This document shows, piece after piece, positions 7,049 through 8,793 of a DNA stretch of 8,793 nucleotides. How positions within the stretch are numbered: position 1 is the stretch's first letter; every line of letters starts with the position of its first letter. The stretch is taken from positions 3,284 through 12,076 of the forward strand of contig DIEK01000027.1 of assembly GCA_002418595.1 (NCBI GenBank), read 5' to 3'. The DNA comes from Candidatus Omnitrophica bacterium UBA5776 (GTDB lineage: Bacteria; Omnitrophota; Gorgyraeia; Gygaellales; Profunditerraquicolaceae). Both the position numbers and the translations under genes were made by a program. The notes under the pieces were generated by a model. That model was not told the origin of the DNA, did not search any database, and saw only the letters and a list, made by a program, of their open reading frames with translations.

Positions 7049-7648
7049 ATGGAGAAAGAGAAGACCGGGAAGAGAGAGAGCAAACGCAGGCAGTTGTTCA
7101 TTGACCGCGGTTTTCAGTCCAAATTCATCATGAAATTTTGCGGCATAGTCGCGGCCGGCAGCGCCTTGACCATCGGGCTTATATATTTTCTTTCTTTGAG
7201 GTATACTTCGATCACCGTCGAGAATTCCAGGGTGGTGGTGAAGTCTACCGCCGATCTGCTTCTGCCAATGCTGCTGCAGACAGTGCTCATAGTAATGATC
7301 GTGGTCAGCCTCTTTACTATCTTCACAACGCTGGTTTTTTCGCACAAGCTCGCCGGGCCGTTATACCGGTTCCGCAAGATCATGCAGTCGCTTGAAGAGG
7401 GCGACTTCAGCGCGGATTTCAAGCTGCGTAAACTTGACCAATTGCAGGAACTGGCCAACGTCTTCAACCGTATGATATTGAAGATACGGACGGAATTGAA
7501 CGTGCTCAAGGAAGATTTTAATGCCCTCAAGAGCAAATTGGACAGCATATCCGGGAACGAGGTCGTCGAGCATAAGAGGCTTTGTTTCAGCGAATTAAAG
7601 CAGATTACCGACCATCTGAACAAGATACTTGATCATTTCAAAACCTGA
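7049..7648 (+). CDS. Two-helix membrane protein with cytoplasmic HAMP domain and coiled coil
   Basis: A predicted inner-membrane protein of 199 residues. A basic N-terminus (residues 1-25, rich in Lys and Arg) precedes a first membrane helix at about 27-49, then a short extracytoplasmic loop of about 20 residues, then a second helix at about 70-97. A HAMP domain follows (about 97-150: HKLAGPLYRFRKIMQSLEEG with its conserved proline at 104, then LQELANVFNRM). The tail to 199 is charged and heptad-like, probably coiled coil. No histidine kinase, GGDEF or methyl-accepting signalling domain follows, and the loop is too short for a normal ligand-binding domain. Databases often label such proteins methyl-accepting chemotaxis protein, which the sequence does not support. 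GGAAGGGGG (7035-7043) lies five bases before the start. The secreted-protein gene begins one base after its stop. Confidence 0.85.
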   Translation: MEKEKTGKRESKRRQLFIDRGFQSKFIMKFCGIVAAGSALTIGLIYFLSLRYTSITVENSRVVVKSTADLLLPMLLQTVLIVMIVVSLFTIFTTLVFSHKLAGPLYRFRKIMQSLEEGDFSADFKLRKLDQLQELANVFNRMILKIRTELNVLKEDFNALKSKLDSISGNEVVEHKRLCFSELKQITDHLNKILDHFKT

Positions 7649-7649
7649 A

Positions 7650-8138
7650 ATGAAGTTTTGTTTTACTGGAGCCGCCTTCGCAGCCGTCTGTTTGATGTTT
7701 TTTTCAACCGGGAGCGGCTTATGCGCTGAAGGAGGAGGGGCGGGCGCAACGGCCATCGCGGTGTCTTTCAAGGCGCTGGCCAAGGCGCTTGTCGGCCAGG
7801 ACGGAATACGCCGTTTATCGCAGCGGATAGAAGCCATGGACGACGCGGAATTCTCCGCCAGGTACAGGGAGGTTTACGCCATGCTTTCCGAAGTGCAGGG
7901 ATTGCAGAAGTCCTACGGGCTCCGGGAAAAGATGTCCAGGGCAGAGATGCTGGCGGTTCTAAAGACCTGGAACGGCCGTAAGGTGTGTTCTTTGATAGAC
8001 GCCGTCCCGGATGCGCGGATAAACGCGAAGTTCAACGAGTACTTGTCTTACGCGAGAGAACGCGATTCCGGGACCGATACTCTCAAACAAATTCAGGCGC
8101 TCTGGGGCAGGGTCTTGAGCGAACTTCGCGGTAAATGA
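7650..8138 (+). CDS. Secreted protein of unknown function
   Basis: I do not recognise the family. The 162-residue product starts with a signal peptide (MKFCFTGAAFAAVCLMFFST, hydrophobic through about residue 20, cleavage probably near SGLCA/EG at 26). A cysteine lies there, but the preceding residues (SGL) do not make a proper lipobox, so a lipoprotein is unlikely. After a glycine- and alanine-rich linker the mature part looks helical and charged (IRRLSQRIEAMDDAEFSARY, EMLAVLKTWNGRK, TLKQIQALWGRVLSEL), with no catalytic motif that I can see. ATG 7650 follows the HAMP gene's stop by one base (TGAAATG) and has no Shine-Dalgarno sequence of its own, so it is probably translated by coupling. An upstream TTG at 7629 would spoil the signal peptide. 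The pairing suggests the two work together at the envelope; that is inference. Confidence 0.8.
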   Translation: MKFCFTGAAFAAVCLMFFSTGSGLCAEGGGAGATAIAVSFKALAKALVGQDGIRRLSQRIEAMDDAEFSARYREVYAMLSEVQGLQKSYGLREKMSRAEMLAVLKTWNGRKVCSLIDAVPDARINAKFNEYLSYARERDSGTDTLKQIQALWGRVLSELRGK

Positions 8139-8190
8139 GAACCGGCGGCGGGAAGAGGTGTTTTAAACCGGGAAGAAGGAGGTGTGTATT

Positions 8191-8481
8191 ATGTGTTTCG
8201 TAAAAGGTTTGAATCTGATACCGGCTTCAATATCGCTGACAATAAGTTTCTTTGTTTTGTTCACCGTTTCCAAATGCTCCGATAGAAGATTGAAAATATT
8301 CGGGTATTTAGTCGCCGCGTTCCTCTTGCTGGTATTCGCCGGCCTGTTTCTCAGCGGTCTATGCAGTATGTGCAGGGGGAGCGGATACAGATGTTTTAAT
8401 AGAGGTTCGTACGAGGCCGGCAAAAACTACAGTATTACCCGCTCCCGTTGCCCGGTCATGCGCGGCCAGCAGGCGCAATGA
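8191..8481 (+). CDS. Small two-helix membrane protein with several cysteines, unknown function
   Basis: A 96-residue predicted membrane protein that I cannot assign. It has hydrophobic helices at about 9-27 and 37-57, joined by a short basic loop (KCSDRRLK), which suggests a cytoplasmic turn. The second helix runs into LCSMCRGSGYRCF, giving Cys58, Cys61 and Cys68, with Cys2, Cys29 and Cys87 elsewhere. The C-x2-C pair at the membrane face could bind a metal or form a disulfide, but there is no CxxCH haem motif. AGAAGGAGG at 8175-8183 is a strong ribosome site seven bases before ATG 8191, so the in-frame GTG at 8182, which lies inside that site, is rejected. The gene sits 52 bases after the secreted-protein gene and may share its transcript. 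Confidence 0.72.
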   Translation: MCFVKGLNLIPASISLTISFFVLFTVSKCSDRRLKIFGYLVAAFLLLVFAGLFLSGLCSMCRGSGYRCFNRGSYEAGKNYSITRSRCPVMRGQQAQ

Positions 8482-8485
8482 GTTT

Positions 8486-8547
8486 TTAATTCCGGGGACA
8501 CAATACTTAATTCCGGGGACATAATATTTATTGTGTCCCCGGAATTA
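8486..8547 (+). repeat. REP-like repeats: direct pair plus inverted copy forming a long hairpin
   Basis: TTAATTCCGGGGACACAATA occurs at 8486-8505, a near copy (ACATAATA at its end) at 8507-8526, and the reverse complement at 8529-8547. Copies two and three can fold into a 19-base-pair stem with a two-base TT loop (8527-8528); the one difference gives a T-G wobble. Elements of this wording are familiar to me as REP sequences tied to IS200-like (RAYT) transposases, but no transposase gene is in the window. The hairpin starts five bases past the small membrane gene's stop and could also block read-through or protect the mRNA 3' end. No run of T follows, so it is not a standard terminator. Confidence 0.85.
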
Positions 8548-8564
8548 CAACTATCATTTTCCTC

Positions 8565-8592
8565 TTGATTAGAGGCTGTTTTGTGCTAAACT
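8565..8592 (+). promoter_or_regulatory. Promoter for the tRNA gene
   Basis: TTGATT (8565-8570) and TAAACT (8587-8592) are 16 bases apart, and the TGC immediately before TAAACT makes an extended -10 element. Transcription would start near 8599, about nine bases before the tRNA. The -35 box is overlapped by a small dyad, CCTCT / AGAGG (8561-8575). Confidence 0.6.
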
Positions 8593-8607
8593 AAACAACG
8601 TTTTTGC

Positions 8608-8732
8608 GGCGGAGTAGCTCAGCCTGATAGAGCACGCGGCTCATACCCGCTTGGTCGGTGGTTTTCCCGCTTATAAAGAGCGGGATTTCGCTCTGGATAA
8701 GGGAAAAGGTGCTCAAAAATCCACTTTCCATA
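8608..8732 (+). tRNA. tRNA-Met(CAU) with interrupted T arm, possibly a pseudogene
   Basis: The 5' part is clear: acceptor strand GGCGGAG (8608-8614), D arm GCTC/GAGC, anticodon stem with loop CTCATAC (anticodon CAU at 8642-8644; the outermost pair C8635-T8651 is a mismatch), variable loop TGGTC and T-stem strand GGTGG (8657-8661) followed by TT. The expected CGAATC of the T loop is then missing. About 53 bases of other sequence follow until TCCACT (8720-8725), which could close the T stem. The next bases, TTCCATA (8726-8732), match only part of the expected acceptor strand CTCCGCC. A decayed tRNA with an insertion in its T loop fits best. A functional tRNA would need the insertion removed and would still have mismatches in the acceptor stem. 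Confidence 0.6.
8662..8714 (+). other. Structured insertion within the tRNA T loop
   Basis: This segment can fold in two ways. In one, TTTTCCC (8662-8668) pairs with GGGAAAA (8701-8707), enclosing AGAGCG (8677-8682) paired with CGCTCT (8689-8694). In the other, CCCGCT (8666-8671) pairs with AGCGGG (8679-8684). GTGCTC (8709-8714) is also complementary to GAGCAC (8630-8635) in the tRNA D arm. I see no known intron class: it is far too short for a group I intron and in the wrong place for an anticodon-loop intron. Confidence 0.35.
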
Positions 8733-8768
8733 TAAACTTTTTTGAATCGAAGATTGATATTTAAGCTT

Positions 8769-8793
8769 GGCGGAGTAGCTCAGCCTGATAGAG
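8769..8793 (+). tRNA. Start of a second copy of the same tRNA-Met (cut by the window edge)
   Basis: These 25 bases are identical to 8608-8632: the acceptor strand GGCGGAG, TA, and the D arm up to GATAGAG. The window ends here, so the anticodon cannot be seen. No promoter as good as the one at 8565-8592 precedes it, so it may be read from the upstream one. This copy could be the intact gene. Confidence 0.55.

Noticed and set aside
6885..7133. Open frame of 82 codons upstream of the HAMP gene
   Set aside because: It starts inside the third repeat, lacks a ribosome site, has an arginine-rich composition unlike a folded protein, and overlaps the better supported gene at 7049.
8508..8547. Rho-independent terminator
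   Set aside because: The stem is strong, but no run of T follows it; a REP-like element explains it better.
8608..8793. Integrase attachment site with a prophage or integrative element at the tRNA
   Set aside because: No integrase gene is in the window, and the repeated part is the tRNA's 5' end rather than the 3' end that such elements usually duplicate.

Overview
The window reads as bacterial, fairly GC-rich DNA that is densely coding on the + strand, with every gene pointing the same way. The first three quarters is a Wood-Ljungdahl (reductive acetyl-CoA) gene cluster from an anaerobe. The corrinoid proteins, the wording of the REP-like repeat (TTAATTCCGGGGACACAATA) and the extended -10 promoter before the tRNA remind me of uncultured lineages such as Omnitrophota. 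That assignment is an impression, not something the sequence proves.

Layout: (1) 2-472, the 3' end of larB (nickel-pincer cofactor synthesis; its start lies outside the window). (2) 522-6317, a methyl-transfer module: acsC and acsD (large and small subunits of the corrinoid iron-sulfur protein, CoFeSP), acsV (RACo, the ATP-dependent reductive activator of CoFeSP), cooC (nickel-insertion ATPase for CODH/ACS) and acsE (methyl-tetrahydrofolate:corrinoid methyltransferase). AcsE hands the methyl group to the CoFeSP cobalamin, AcsV rescues oxidised Co(II), and CooC matures the CODH/ACS enzyme that accepts the methyl group. The CODH/ACS catalytic subunits themselves are not in the window. (3) 6320-6736, a DgkA-type membrane lipid kinase gene two bases after acsE, probably co-transcribed.

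(4) 6737-7048, a 312-base gap without a convincing gene. It holds a strong Shine-Dalgarno sequence with no start codon and three tandem 40-base units, each able to form two hairpins. (5) 7049-8481, three genes I cannot name: a two-helix HAMP membrane protein, a secreted protein of 162 residues one base behind it, and a cysteine-containing two-helix small protein. (6) 8482-8793, a REP-like hairpin, a good promoter, and a tRNA-Met(CAU) gene whose T arm is interrupted by about 50 structured bases. The first 25 bases of the same tRNA recur 161 bases downstream at the window end.

The metabolic genes are standard and well supported. The least explained pieces are the 40-base repeat array, the interrupted and repeated tRNA, and the HAMP/secreted pair.
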